Shown: positions 1 through 9,263, numbered from the stretch's first letter. The stretch is DNA of 64,000 nt from Chersky-840 sp050011815 (GCA_050011815.1 JBEKIJ010000004.1:102977-166976); one strand, 5' to 3'. Numbers and translations: made by a program. The notes: a model not told the origin generated them from the sequence alone.

Positions 1-52
1 CGCCGACCTCGCTGAGGGTGGACCTGTTCTCAGCGACAGAAGAAGGAGACCG

Positions 53-1477
53 ATGGAGCGAATGAGCACGCTCGACGCAGAGTTCCTCCACCTGGAGGAC
101 GGGATCGGACACATGCACATTGGCGCCGCCTGCGTATTTGGAGACCCGCCGCCGTCGTTCGACGAAATCGCGGCGATGCTCGCCGCCAAGTTCCACCTGA
201 TCCCCCGCTACCGCCAGCGGGTGCGGTCGGTTCCCTTCGAGCTGGGCCGACCGGTTTGGGTCGACGATCCCCACTTCAACCTCGAATATCACCTCCGGCA
301 CACAGCCCTGCCAGCACCCGGTGACGACGCTGCGTTCTGCCGCCTGATCGGGCGGATCATGTCCCAGCCGCTGGACCGCGACCGCCCACTGTGGGAGACG
401 TGGCTCGTCGAGGGTCTCGAGGGCGGCCATTGGGCGCTCGTATTCAAGATCCATCACTGCATGGTCGACGGCATCGCCGGCATCGAGCTGCTCCGCGTGG
501 TGCTTGAACTCGAGGTCGACACCACCACGGTGGCGGTGCCCGAGCTATGGGAACCTCAGCGCGAACCCCCGGGCGTGATGAAGGTGCTCGATGCCTGGGG
601 GGGTCTTGCCTCCGATGTCTTGGCCACTGCGCGCGGGCTTCCCCGGGCCATCTCTCACCCGAAGAACACCATCCGCTCGACCGTTGCGACCGTCCGAGGA
701 CTCGCCCGCTTCGCCGGAGATCTCGCTGCCACCCCACAGCTGTCGATCGAAGGCAGCATCGGCCCCCACCGCGCCTGGGCCCATTCGTCGGCGAGCCTCG
801 GTGACGTCCAGAGGATCCGCTCGGCGTTTGGTGGCACAATCAACGACGTCGTGCTCGCCGCGGTCAGTGGGGGCTACCGGGAGCTGCTCCTCTCACGCGG
901 CGAGGACGCCGACCGAGCCCGGGTCCGCTCCCTGGTGCCGGTGTCGACGCGACACGACGACGGGCACGGCGTGCCTGACAACCGGGTCTCGACCCTGCTC
1001 TACGACCTTCCGGTGCAGATCGCCGACCCCGTCGAACGCCTCCAGGCCGTCCACGAGGAGATGAGCGAGTTGAAGGTGTCACACATGGCCGAAGCCGGCG
1101 AGGCGATCGTCACCGTTGGGAACCTTGCCCCACCGATGGTCGTGGGCCCCGTAACCCGGATGGTGACGCGGGCCATTCACCGACTCCCGCAACGGTCGAT
1201 CAACACCGTCACGACCAATGTGCCCGGGCCGCAGTTTCCTCTCTACTGCCTCGGTCACGAGATGCTCGAGAACCGCCCGTTTGTTCCCATAAGCCACGGC
1301 GTCCGGGTGAGCACAGCGATTCTCTCTTACAACGGCCATCTGTCGTTTGGAGTCACCGGCGACTATGAGACCGTACCCGACGTGCGCGTGCTCGCCGTGG
1401 CGGCGTCGACCGAAATCGAACAACTCAACGTACGCGCCGGGGCTCTGCGGAAGAAGACACGATCCGGCAAAGCCTGA
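53..1477 (+). CDS. wax ester synthase/diacylglycerol acyltransferase (WS/DGAT)
   Basis: A 474-residue protein of the bacterial bifunctional WS/DGAT family, which transfers acyl groups from acyl-CoA to long-chain alcohols or diacylglycerol to make wax esters or triacylglycerol at the membrane/lipid-body surface. The family active-site motif HHxxxDG is present as HHCMVDG at residues 134-140. The upstream 'PLWETWLVEGL' and the C-terminal 'TNVPGP' (around residue 391) are further family landmarks. Length is normal for the family (about 450-480). The ATG at 53 is preceded by an AAGGAG-type ribosome site at the right spacing; a second ATG three codons on is possible. It stands alone: the next gene is on the other strand and ends about 100 bases away. 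Substrate preference cannot be read from sequence. Confidence 0.93.
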   Translation: MERMSTLDAEFLHLEDGIGHMHIGAACVFGDPPPSFDEIAAMLAAKFHLIPRYRQRVRSVPFELGRPVWVDDPHFNLEYHLRHTALPAPGDDAAFCRLIGRIMSQPLDRDRPLWETWLVEGLEGGHWALVFKIHHCMVDGIAGIELLRVVLELEVDTTTVAVPELWEPQREPPGVMKVLDAWGGLASDVLATARGLPRAISHPKNTIRSTVATVRGLARFAGDLAATPQLSIEGSIGPHRAWAHSSASLGDVQRIRSAFGGTINDVVLAAVSGGYRELLLSRGEDADRARVRSLVPVSTRHDDGHGVPDNRVSTLLYDLPVQIADPVERLQAVHEEMSELKVSHMAEAGEAIVTVGNLAPPMVVGPVTRMVTRAIHRLPQRSINTVTTNVPGPQFPLYCLGHEMLENRPFVPISHGVRVSTAILSYNGHLSFGVTGDYETVPDVRVLAVAASTEIEQLNVRAGALRKKTRSGKA

Positions 1478-1582
1478 TCCAAGGCGGGCGCAGAATGACG
1501 GCGTCGACTCGGCAGTGGTCAATGAGTTCCACATCGAGCACTTGCCATTGCCGGGAGGGGTGCGCGGAATCGGCGGGCCTGG

Positions 1583-2545
1583 TCAGGTGCGGCCTGTCGG
1601 CATCACCGGTCCGTCGACTCCACCGTAGACGGTGTCACTGGCGTCGAGCGCGCATACCGTCGTTGCGCCGGACACCCTTGCGACTTCACCGGGGAACCCG
1701 GCCAGGTTGACTCCCATGGTGAAGCCCATCGGCATGTCGAGTGCGGTAAAGAAGTCGTCGAAGTGGGATGGGACGATCACCCGGGGGTCGAGTCGGGGGA
1801 TGACCCGTTCGAGATAGCGGGGGCTGCACTGGCGGCCGGCAATACCACACAGGAATACGTCAACACCTCGGGGGAGTTCAGCGTCGTCGACGAGGTCGGC
1901 GGAGCCCTGGTGGTACAAGGTGACACCTCCGACACTCACATGGATGCCCCAGACCTGTCCGCAGCGAAAGGCCCGAGGGACCATTCGGTCGAGGTGGTCA
2001 CAGGTGATCTCCCCGGCGGCCGGTACCCGCCATCCCATAAGCAGCTTGCTGTGGACGCTGGGTACGAACGTGACGGAGAACGGGCCGATCTGCTGCGGCT
2101 CGTACGGCCCGACGACGACGGCCTGTCTTTGTAAGCCGTGGAGAGCCATCAGGTGGGCCACCGACGTACCGCCGTACACCGGGCAGCCGTCGCGCTCGGC
2201 GATTGCGGGAACATCGAGGGCGTGGTCGAAGTGAGTGTGTCCAACCAGCACGGCGTCAGCCGACGGCACCCATTTGGACAGCGCCTCCCGAGAGGAGTGC
2301 ACCACCTGCCCTCGGAGCAGGTCTCTGAGGCCAAGGCGCGTCACGTACGGATCGATCAGCAGCCGGGTGCCCTCATAGGTCAACTCGAAGCTGGCGGTTC
2401 CCAGCCAGCGAAGTGACAATCCCCGAGGGAGGATTTCCAGACCGGGTGAGCCGAGTCTTGGCAGATCACGAAGGGCCATACGATCGGCGTATTCGTGTTT
2501 CCCACGATTGGTGGCCGCCCTGATCGTTGAGGCGAACAGTCCCAC
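1583..2545 (-). CDS. MBL-fold (UlaG-like) metallo-hydrolase
   Basis: A metallo-beta-lactamase-fold hydrolase of the UlaG/'MBL fold metallo-hydrolase' type. The metal-binding HxHxDH motif appears as HTHFDH (residues 103-108), with a following 'PSVHSK' histidine and a C-terminal 'VIVPSHFDDF' histidine. The chain begins with a probably non-conserved 40-residue lead before the core 'LRWLGTASFEL'. Start choice is weak: the GTG at 2545 has no clear ribosome site, and an in-frame ATG at 2479 (MALRDLPRLG) is an equally reasonable start. Substrate is unknown; relatives include lactonases and phosphodiesterases. It is single, convergent with the WS/DGAT gene, and repeat copy 1 lies just upstream of its 5' end. 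Confidence 0.85.
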   Translation of the reverse strand: MGLFASTIRAATNRGKHEYADRMALRDLPRLGSPGLEILPRGLSLRWLGTASFELTYEGTRLLIDPYVTRLGLRDLLRGQVVHSSREALSKWVPSADAVLVGHTHFDHALDVPAIAERDGCPVYGGTSVAHLMALHGLQRQAVVVGPYEPQQIGPFSVTFVPSVHSKLLMGWRVPAAGEITCDHLDRMVPRAFRCGQVWGIHVSVGGVTLYHQGSADLVDDAELPRGVDVFLCGIAGRQCSPRYLERVIPRLDPRVIVPSHFDDFFTALDMPMGFTMGVNLAGFPGEVARVSGATTVCALDASDTVYGGVDGPVMPTGRT

Positions 2546-2968
2546 CTCGGATGTCTACCATCTTGCCTGCCAGGACCGGGGGTACAGCCCTGGAAGAGGT
2601 CGGGGGCTGCACCGTGTAGAACGTCAACTTGACGGCGACGGGAAGGTTCACGAGGTCGGGGAGGGCGGTTGTGATCACTGTCTCCGTCGCGGGCGCGGGC
2701 GAGCCGATACTTCGCTCTGGTTGTCGAGAGCCTTAAGCTCAGTAGGTCAAAGGGCGGGCTGTCGACACAACCCTTTGACCTGGCGGGGAGCGCCCTTGGT
2801 TCGCGCCCATTTCCCACGCTGTTGCTCTCGATTTCCCCCAAACTCTTGAGTGCAACACAAAGGAACGGATCCAGGTCGGGAGGCCCCGATGAGCATCTCG
2901 GCACCCACAGGGCCGAATCAATGGGTCCTCCCGAACGCGATCGCGGGCGTGTGGTCGACCCCGCGCCT
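2546..2968. other. intergenic region with dispersed repeat copy 1
   Basis: About 420 bases between two minus-strand genes. The only structure I can support is copy 1 of the dispersed repeat (2719-2855). The part from 2546 to 2718 would be the promoter region of the metallo-hydrolase; no convincing -35/-10 pair was found. Confidence 0.6.
2719..2855 (+). repeat. dispersed intergenic repeat, copy 1 of 5
   Basis: First of five copies of an unrecognised repeat. Order of parts: imperfect left arm (GGTTGTCGA, 2719-2727), right arm CGACACAACCC (2763-2773), then a conserved block at 2809-2840 with two TTTCCC units flanking GCTGTTGCTCTCGA. The distance from the start of the right arm to the end of CACGCT is 58 bases, as in copies 2, 4 and 5. 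This copy has an additional perfect 10-bp inverted repeat, GGTCAAAGGG (2745-2754) with CCCTTTGACC (2771-2780). It lies between the metallo-hydrolase and an aldo/keto reductase. Confidence 0.8.
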
Positions 2969-3817
2969 CTATCCCTCCAGCAGGGCTCGCGCCTCGGCGT
3001 CGAGGACGACGTCCTCCACGGCAAGGTTCTCCTCGAGGTGGGCGGGGGACGAGGTCCCCGAGATGAGAAGGACGGTTGGGCCCTGGTCGAGGAGCCAGGC
3101 CTGGGCCACCTGGGCGGGAGTCACACCGAGGTGGGTCGCGGCGGCCCGCACGTTGGGTGCGTTCAGGACGGGGCGGTCGGCGTCGAAGGCGGAGCCGAGG
3201 GGGAAGAACGGCACGAAGGGGACGCCGTCGGAGTTGCAGGTGTCGAGGAGGTATTGGTGGGTCCGGTCGATGATGTTGTAGGCGTTCTGCACACACGCCA
3301 CCTCGCCTTGCCGCCGAGCGGCGTCGTACTCGCCCACCTCGACGTTGCTCAGCCCCACGGCGCCGATCAGGCCCTCGGCCTGCATAGCGAACATGGCGTC
3401 GAGTTGCTCGGTCAGTGGCACGTCGGTCTCGGGGTGGCGCCGCAGGTTGACCACCGCGATGCGGTCGAGCTCAAGGGTGCGCAGGTTCGCCTCCACCCCG
3501 GCGCGCAGCTCCTCGGGTGTCTGCGCGCCGAGCCACCCGCCAAGGTCGTCGCGGGCAGCCCCCACCTTGGACACGATGACCAGGTCGTCGGGGTAAGGGT
3601 GGAGGGCAGCGTGGATGAGCTCGTTGGCCACAACCGGCCCGTAGAATTGTGCCGTATCGATGTGGTTGACGCCGGCGTCCACCACCCGACGCAGCAGGGC
3701 CACGGCTTGGTCCCGATCGGCAGGCGGGCCGAACACGCCCGGCCCCGGCAGCTGCATGGCGCCGAAGCCCACGCGTCGCACGGGGACGCCGGCGAGCACG
3801 ACGGGATCGAGTGCCAT
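2969..3817 (-). CDS. aldo/keto reductase
   Basis: NAD(P)H-dependent aldo/keto reductase with a TIM-barrel fold, 282 residues. The tetrad is readable: Asp and Tyr in 'HIDTAQFYG', Lys in 'VSKVG', and His in 'NLRRHPETD'. The cofactor-binding 'LISGTSSPAHLEENL' is near the C-terminus. It fits the class annotated as oxidoreductases of the AKR/general-stress-69 type; the substrate is unknown. The ATG at 3817 opens directly into the conserved N-terminal beta-strand, so the start is probably right. Repeat copy 1 follows its 3' end and copy 2 lies upstream of its 5' end. Confidence 0.9.
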   Translation of the reverse strand: MALDPVVLAGVPVRRVGFGAMQLPGPGVFGPPADRDQAVALLRRVVDAGVNHIDTAQFYGPVVANELIHAALHPYPDDLVIVSKVGAARDDLGGWLGAQTPEELRAGVEANLRTLELDRIAVVNLRRHPETDVPLTEQLDAMFAMQAEGLIGAVGLSNVEVGEYDAARRQGEVACVQNAYNIIDRTHQYLLDTCNSDGVPFVPFFPLGSAFDADRPVLNAPNVRAAATHLGVTPAQVAQAWLLDQGPTVLLISGTSSPAHLEENLAVEDVVLDAEARALLEG

Positions 3818-4422
3818 GAGACGGTCAATCTAGTGGTGCCGTCGGGGGCCCCGATGCCAGCTGTCGATGCGTCTCAGTTCAGGCCCCGAAGGGACGCCTA
3901 ACCTTCCGGACCCGATCCGACCTGTATGCGTTTCTCGCTGGCCCGGTCGGCCGACGTGCTGGACTCCATCGCCCTCTCGACGGTGTCGATCACCGCCGGA
4001 ATCGACTCAGAGGCTTTCTTCACCGGGTTTGTCGATGCGACTCCACCGATTTACCTAGGGGTCTCGACTAGGTGGATGGGTTCGGGGTGGGATTGTGGGT
4101 GGGTGGGCCATCGACATAACCCTTCCGACCTGGAAAGACAACAGTCCGGGCGAGGTCAATTCCCACGCTGTTGTCTCCGATTTCCCATACACGTACTGGC
4201 CCAATCAAATGGGAAAGCCCTGGTGACGTACCGGATAAGACTCGTGACACCCACGGCTGGTCTTCCACCTGGCTGGCACGTTGCACAGGGACGAAGGCAA
4301 GCGCTCGACGGAGGCTGCCCAAGATCGCACCGACGCGGCCATGAGGCAACGGAGTAGCAAGTTCACACACCTGACATGCGCCGGTAGCGATACGTTCACG
4401 AACCTGGACCAGGCTGGGTGGG
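3818..4422. other. intergenic region with dispersed repeat copy 2
   Basis: About 600 bases without a supportable gene between the divergent aldo/keto reductase and transglutaminase-like gene. It contains repeat copy 2 (4025-4212). A short open frame crosses this region but has no recognisable domain and runs through the repeat, so I do not call it. Confidence 0.55.
4025..4212 (+). repeat. dispersed intergenic repeat, copy 2 of 5
   Basis: Left arm GGGTTTGTCGATG (4025-4037) pairs with right arm CATCGACATAACCC (4109-4122) with one unpaired base. The loop between is G-rich (GTGGGTGGGTGGGC just before the right arm). The conserved block with TTCCCACGCTGTTG and TTTCCCAT follows at 4158-4189, 58 bases from right arm to CACGCT. 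The arms extend by three base pairs (ATG/CAT) not found in other copies, which suggests pairing is kept as sequence changes. It ends in a CCCAATCAAAT segment matching the CGCAATCA of copies 4 and 5. Confidence 0.8.
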
Positions 4423-5229
4423 ATGCTGGTCCGGGTCGGCTGCGAGATCGAGTACGAGACAGCGCAGAGAACGCCGTCGCTGTGGCAGGTGCGACCACGT
4501 TCTAACCTCGAACAGCAGGTCGTCACCGAAACCTGGGAGCCTCCCGCCTCGGTTCGGACGTACTTCGATGCCTACGGCAACGCTTGTGACCGCCTCACCT
4601 TGCCGGCGGGCCGATCGGTACTGCGCTATGACGCCACTGTCGATGTGCCGCCGAGCTTCGACGATGCCGACAAAGGCGCGACCCAGAGCGCCATCGAAGA
4701 CTTGCCCGACGAGGCCTTCGTGTACCTGCTCCCGAGTCGGTTCTGCTGGCCCGACCTGCTTCATGACTCAGCGTGGGAGTTGTTCGGCTTGGTGGAACCA
4801 GGGTGGACCCAGGTCCAGGCCGTATGCGACTGGCTTCACGATCAGATCCGTTACGAGCCTGGCGCCAGCACAGCTCTTACCACCGCTCACGATGTATGGG
4901 AGTCACGCTCAGGTGTGTGTCGCGACATCACCCAGCTTGGCATCACCTTGTGTCGGGCTCTCAACGTTCCTGCCCGATACGTTGCCGGGTACCTGCCCGA
5001 CATCGCCGTGATCCCACCTGAGCTTCCCATGGACTTCTGCTCCTGGTTCGAGGTTTGGCTTGAAGGCCGGTGGTGGACTTGCGACCCCCGCAACAACGAG
5101 CCGCGTATCGGGCGGGTGGTGATCGCACGAGGTCGAGATGCCCTCGACACCGCCATGATCACCACCTGGGGGGCAGCCCGGCTCAGGGTGATGACGGTGT
5201 GGGCTGATGAGCTCCGAGATTCGGGCTAA
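4423..5229 (+). CDS. transglutaminase-like cysteine peptidase family protein
   Basis: A 268-residue transglutaminase-core protein. The catalytic cysteine is in 'SGVCRDITQ' (Cys166), followed by 'LCRALNVPARYVAGYLPD', the classic post-Cys helix. The third catalytic region is 'WWTCDPRNNEPRIGRVVIARGRDA' (from residue 217; Asp221). Where classical transglutaminases have the catalytic His two residues before the conserved Trp (HxW), this protein has Cys206-Ser-Trp208. In my recollection relatives of this subfamily also often lack His there, so the protein may use another base or be non-catalytic. Function (peptidase, amidase or transamidase) is unknown. The start at 4423 is a modest guess with only a GGTGGG upstream. 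Repeat copy 2 lies about 200 bases upstream. Confidence 0.8.
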   Translation: MLVRVGCEIEYETAQRTPSLWQVRPRSNLEQQVVTETWEPPASVRTYFDAYGNACDRLTLPAGRSVLRYDATVDVPPSFDDADKGATQSAIEDLPDEAFVYLLPSRFCWPDLLHDSAWELFGLVEPGWTQVQAVCDWLHDQIRYEPGASTALTTAHDVWESRSGVCRDITQLGITLCRALNVPARYVAGYLPDIAVIPPELPMDFCSWFEVWLEGRWWTCDPRNNEPRIGRVVIARGRDALDTAMITTWGAARLRVMTVWADELRDSG

Positions 5230-5363
5230 CTGTCAGCCCCAGAAGCCCGGGCTGTTCCCCGGACGTATCAGCTTGCAATCTGGGTAGGTCAGCTGGGTTT
5301 GTCAATGCGTTGCAGCCGGCCGGGAGTGGTACACCCGACGCGGTGCTCGCTATAGCGGTTTGC

Positions 5364-6392
5364 CTATGAGGTCGCCGGGATACGCCACAGGTCGATGCCG
5401 CCGTCGACAGCGTAGCGATCAATGGCGACGAGTTCATCGGACGTGAAATCGAGTTGGGCAAGAGCGCTGACGTTCTGCTCGAGTTGGGTCACGCTGCTGG
5501 CGCCGATCAACACGGATGTCACTCGAGGGTCACGCAAGGCCCAGGCGATGGCCATCTGCGCGAGTGACTGGCTTCGACCCCGGGCGATGTCGTTGAGGGC
5601 CCGGATGCGGGCGAGGTTGTCGTTGTTGAGCATGTCGTGAGTGAGCGATCCGCCCTGAGAAGCTCTCGAGCCTTGGGGGATGCCATTGAGGTATCGGTCG
5701 GTGAGCAGGCCTTGAGCCAAGACGGAGAAAGCGATGCAACCGATACCTTCACCGCCGAGAACATCGAGGAGGCGGTCTTCGATCCATCGGTTGAGCATCG
5801 AGTACGAAGGTTGGTGAATGAGCAGAGGGGTACCGAGCTCACGGAGGATGGTGACAGCGTCGGCCGTGCGTTGGTCGGAATACGAGGAGATCCCGACGTA
5901 GAGGGCTTTGCCGGAGGTCACGGCGGTGTGGAGGGCACCGAGAGTCTCCTCGAGGGGAGTCAGGGGGTCGTAATGATGGTGATAGAAGATGTCGACGTAA
6001 TCGAGCCCGAGACGCCGCAGGCTCTGGTCGAGGCTGGCGAGGAGGTACTTGCGGGAGCCGAGGTCGCCGTATGGTCCCGGCCACATATCCCACCCGGCCT
6101 TGGTGGAGATGACCAGCTCGTCGCGGAGTTGGCGGAAGTCCTCGTGCAGGATGCGGGCGAAGTTGGTCTCGGCGCTGCCGTACGGGGGTCCATAGTTGTT
6201 GGCCAGATCGAAATGGGTGATGCCCAAGTCGAAGGCTCGGCGCACGATTGCGCGTTGAATGTCGATAGGCCGGTCGTCGCCGAAGTTCTGCCACAGTCCG
6301 AGTGACACCGCGGGCAGTAGGAGTCCACTGCGCCCGCAGCGGCGATAGGTCATGGACCGGTAGCGGTCCCTTTCGGGGTGGTAGCTGGTCAT
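5364..6392 (-). CDS. aldo/keto reductase, YghZ/L-glyceraldehyde-3-phosphate reductase type
   Basis: A 342-residue aldo/keto reductase of the YghZ (Gpr) subfamily, which in E. coli reduces L-glyceraldehyde 3-phosphate and other aldehydes with NADPH. Subfamily hallmarks: N-terminal 'YRRCGRSGLLLPAVSLGLW', tetrad Tyr in 'ANNYGPPYGSAE', Lys in 'ISTKAGWDMWPGPYG', His in 'FYHHHYD', and 'VLIGASSVTQLEQN' for the cofactor. Length matches E. coli YghZ (346). The ATG at 6392 places the conserved N-terminus about 17 residues in; a second Met (SMTYRRCG) is an alternative. It is the second AKR in 3.5 kb but from a different subfamily, so not a recent duplicate. Confidence 0.92.
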   Translation of the reverse strand: MTSYHPERDRYRSMTYRRCGRSGLLLPAVSLGLWQNFGDDRPIDIQRAIVRRAFDLGITHFDLANNYGPPYGSAETNFARILHEDFRQLRDELVISTKAGWDMWPGPYGDLGSRKYLLASLDQSLRRLGLDYVDIFYHHHYDPLTPLEETLGALHTAVTSGKALYVGISSYSDQRTADAVTILRELGTPLLIHQPSYSMLNRWIEDRLLDVLGGEGIGCIAFSVLAQGLLTDRYLNGIPQGSRASQGGSLTHDMLNNDNLARIRALNDIARGRSQSLAQMAIAWALRDPRVTSVLIGASSVTQLEQNVSALAQLDFTSDELVAIDRYAVDGGIDLWRIPATS

Positions 6393-6564
6393 GTCGTCGG
6401 CTGCTCCATCTCGGTGCCGGGGACGAATCTATTCGCTGGATGCCGGGATCAGCACACCGAACTGGGGCTGGCCTTTGATCACGAGTCGAATCGGCCTTGT
6501 CGGGCAGGGTGATGCTTTGCCCTTAAGCACTTGGATCCGCTTGCTCGCGCATCATCGTCGTTAT

Positions 6565-7452
6565 TCATCGCCCTCCCCACTTCTGTTCGAGTGTGCCCGT
6601 CACGACGGTCACGTCCTGGTGGCCGAGGCCCTGATCGACGGCCTGCTGCCACTCGTCGGCCAAGCATGCAAGGGCACCGAGGCGACCATCTGCCGCCTGC
6701 TCAGCGAGGCGTACATCCTTTAGAGCGAGGGAAAGTGCGAATTGAGCCGAGAAATCACCCTTGGCGACCCGCTTCAACTTGGCTTCCTGCCAAGGAGACA
6801 CGAGCGGGTTTCCTTCGAGGGCGTCTACGACCTCGTCGGGCTCGAGCCCTAGGCCACGAGCGAGTGCCACGGAGGCGGCCACCGCTTCCGCCGCAAAGGC
6901 GAGCCATGTGTTGGCGACAAGCTTGAGTCGAGTACCACTCCCTGCGCTGCCGGCCCAGATCGTGCGCTGACCCAGGGCGTCGAACAGAGGTGTGACTCGC
7001 GCCCTGGCCCCGTCGGGCCCTGACGCGAAGATTGTCAGTTGACCGGTTTCGGCGGGGTCCTTACTTCCCGACACCGGCGCGTCGAGCAAGATCACGTCGG
7101 GACGCTCCGCCGCCACCATCGCTGCCACGCGCTCGATCCCAGCAACGCCGATGGTACTCATCTGCACCAGAATCGCACCCGGAGCAAGCGCAGCGAGCAC
7201 TCCCTCGTCGCGTGCAACGGAGATGACGGCATCGGTATCGCTCACCATCGTGATGACGATCGCCGCGGACCTCGCTGCGTCTACAGCCGTTGGAGCTACT
7301 TGCGCGCCGACCTTTTCGAGGTCTCGAGTGGCTTCTTGATTACGGTTCCAGACCATCGTCGGAATCCCTGCGCGCCGCGCCGAGATTGCCATCCCATGAC
7401 CCATGGTGCCGATGCCGAGAACGGCAACCGGCTCGGGTTTGTCGTCTGCCAT
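6565..7452 (-). CDS. NAD(P)-dependent 3-hydroxyisobutyrate dehydrogenase-type oxidoreductase
   Basis: A 295-residue beta-hydroxyacid dehydrogenase. The N-terminal Rossmann motif is GIGTMG in 'VAVLGIGTMGHGMAISARRAG'; the substrate-binding 'LDAPVSGSKDPAETGQL' and catalytic lysine in 'GTRLKLVANTWL' are both present. Members reduce 3-hydroxyisobutyrate, tartronate semialdehyde, glyoxylate or succinate semialdehyde; which applies here cannot be told. The open frame runs 53 codons further upstream, but the ATG at 7452 has a strong GGAGG five bases before it, opens straight into MADDKPEPVAVLG and gives the family length, so I use it. Divergent from the MFS gene with about 220 bases between starts. 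Confidence 0.9.
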   Translation of the reverse strand: MADDKPEPVAVLGIGTMGHGMAISARRAGIPTMVWNRNQEATRDLEKVGAQVAPTAVDAARSAAIVITMVSDTDAVISVARDEGVLAALAPGAILVQMSTIGVAGIERVAAMVAAERPDVILLDAPVSGSKDPAETGQLTIFASGPDGARARVTPLFDALGQRTIWAGSAGSGTRLKLVANTWLAFAAEAVAASVALARGLGLEPDEVVDALEGNPLVSPWQEAKLKRVAKGDFSAQFALSLALKDVRLAEQAADGRLGALACLADEWQQAVDQGLGHQDVTVVTGTLEQKWGGR

Positions 7453-7670
7453 GAGTCCCTCCTGGTCGATTGCTTGTAGGCCGTGGTCTCCATCAGCATC
7501 GCGCTGCTCCGACTGCCGCGCTTCAGGTCTCGACGGCCGCGGCCGCCATGATGACCGCGAGGCTGGTAGACGCCCAACTCGTCGGCTATCCCCATCTGGT
7601 CGGCGCTGCACCCACTAGGTGCCATAGCCTGACGTCGCAGGTCCTGCCACGATCTGAGGGTGCGGGCGTG

Positions 7671-9263
7671 ATGGCTGAAGGGCAGACAACTTCGTCGACG
7701 TGGGCTCCCCTTCGCATCGCCGTCTTTCGCTGGCTTTGGCTTGCATCGCTCGTCAGCAACGTTGGCGCCTGGATGCAGACCGTCGGCGCCCAGTGGTTCC
7801 TCGTCCACGCCGCCCATGCCGCGATCCTTGTGGCGCTCGTCCAAACCGCCGACATGCTCCCCGACGTCATGTTCGGCATCGTCGGAGGCGTGCTGGCAGA
7901 CACGCTCGATCGACGACGATTGCTGATGGCGGTGCAAGGGGGCCTCGTCATCGCTGCCTCGGCGCTGGCGGCGCTCACGATCGCCGGCCGTATGTCGCCT
8001 GCGCTGCTTCTCATGTTCACGTTCGTGATAGGCACCGGGTCGGTCTTGGTGACCCCCGCTTACCAGTCCCTCGTGCCCGAGCTCGTTCCACGCGACAAGA
8101 TCCCGGCAGCCGCACAGCTCAGCTCCATCAACGTCAACCTCGCCAGGGCGATCGGGCCCGCCATCGCCGGAATCCTGATCGCGTACATCGGCGTAGGGCC
8201 GGTCTTTGCCGTAAATGCGGCAACGTTCCTCGTCTACGGCGTCGTGGTCGCTCTGTGGCGGCCGAGCCCTGACACCGTCCCGCAGATCCCTGAGCGCTTC
8301 GTGTCGGCCCTTCGGGCCGGCGGGCGATACGTCCGTTACTCGCCCGTGGTCCGTCGGATCCTGCTTCGAGCCAGTCTCTTTCTTGTCCCGGCCAGCGCGC
8401 TGTGGGCACTCCTGCCGCTCGTGGCGAGCCGCCGCCTCGGACTCGGCTCAGGCGGGTACGGGCTGCTGCTTGGCGCCCTCGGAGTTGGGGCCATCGTGGG
8501 AGCCTCGGTGCTCTCCAAGGCGCGCGCCCGGGTGTCGCCGAATGCGCTCATCGAACTGATCGGTGCGGTGTTCGCGGTTGCGCTTGTGGCGTTAGTCTTG
8601 GTGCGGTCGACCCCTGTGGTCGTCATTGTCCTGCTCCCCGCCGGCATGGCGTGGGTCGGGATGCTGGCGACGGTTAACACAGTGCTGCAGCTCTTCTTGC
8701 CCCGCTGGGTGCGGGCGCGGGGGCTGTCTGTCTACCAGATGGTGCTCTTTGGGGCGCAGGGCTTCGGAGCATTGGCGTGGGGGGCGCTGGCCGACGCGTC
8801 GGGACTCACCGTGGCGTTCCTCGTCGCCGCGGGGCTGATGATTCTCGGCGCGGTATCGGTTCGCGTCTGGCCGTTGGTCGACACCGTGAACATGGACCGG
8901 CGACCGGTCGCTCGGCCCGATCCGGATGTGGCACTGGATCCCGAGGCAGACTCGGGACCAGTGGTGGTACGGACGGTCTACACAATCGCGGCCGATCGTG
9001 AGCCCGACTTCATGCGCGGCATGCATCGTGTTCGCGAAATGCGGCTTCGGACCGGCGCCACTCAGTGGGGGTTGTTCCGCAATGGCGAGCGACGGGGTGA
9101 ATTCGAGGAGATATTCGTGGTGGCGTCATGGGACGAGCACATGCGCCAGCACAGAGAGCGGATGACTGCGACCGATTTCGCTTACGAAGAGCAGGCAAAG
9201 GCGCTTTCCGAGACGCCCCCGGAAACGTGGCATCTTCTACCTACAGACCTCGACGAGAAGTAA
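7671..9263 (+). CDS. MFS transporter (MFS_3/EntS-like exporter) with C-terminal soluble domain
   Basis: A 530-residue major facilitator of the MFS_3 (enterobactin exporter-like) family: 'LRIAVFRWLWLASLVSNVGAWMQTVGAQWFL' starts helix 1, 'GGVLADTLDRRRLL' is the loop 2-3 motif and 'NLARAIGPAIAGILIAYIG' follows. Ten to twelve hydrophobic segments fill residues 1-400. After that a soluble tail of about 110 residues ('RTVYTIAADREPDFMRGMHRVREMRLRTGA...') looks like the antibiotic-monooxygenase-type ferredoxin-like domain often appended in this family. Substrate unknown; export of a small molecule is the usual role. The ATG at 7671 (MAEGQTTSST) is the start nearest the first helix; the open frame continues upstream without a good ribosome site. 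Confidence 0.88.
   Translation: MAEGQTTSSTWAPLRIAVFRWLWLASLVSNVGAWMQTVGAQWFLVHAAHAAILVALVQTADMLPDVMFGIVGGVLADTLDRRRLLMAVQGGLVIAASALAALTIAGRMSPALLLMFTFVIGTGSVLVTPAYQSLVPELVPRDKIPAAAQLSSINVNLARAIGPAIAGILIAYIGVGPVFAVNAATFLVYGVVVALWRPSPDTVPQIPERFVSALRAGGRYVRYSPVVRRILLRASLFLVPASALWALLPLVASRRLGLGSGGYGLLLGALGVGAIVGASVLSKARARVSPNALIELIGAVFAVALVALVLVRSTPVVVIVLLPAGMAWVGMLATVNTVLQLFLPRWVRARGLSVYQMVLFGAQGFGALAWGALADASGLTVAFLVAAGLMILGAVSVRVWPLVDTVNMDRRPVARPDPDVALDPEADSGPVVVRTVYTIAADREPDFMRGMHRVREMRLRTGATQWGLFRNGERRGEFEEIFVVASWDEHMRQHRERMTATDFAYEEQAKALSETPPETWHLLPTDLDEK

Noticed and set aside
2494..2512. TTTCCCACGATTGG resembling the conserved block of the repeat
   Set aside because: Only one TTTCCCAC unit and no arms; it lies at the 5' end of the metallo-hydrolase gene.
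2822..3901. Plus-strand frame opposite the first aldo/keto reductase
   Set aside because: The minus strand has the complete AKR tetrad; the plus frame is a shadow.
3926..4357. Open frame of 143 codons left of the transglutaminase-like gene
   Set aside because: It runs through repeat copy 2 and has no homology I recognise; only its first 40 codons could possibly be a gene remnant.
5296..5312. GGGTTTGTCAATGCG resembling the left arm of repeat copy 2
   Set aside because: No right arm and no TTTCCCAC block follow, so it is not a sixth copy on this evidence.
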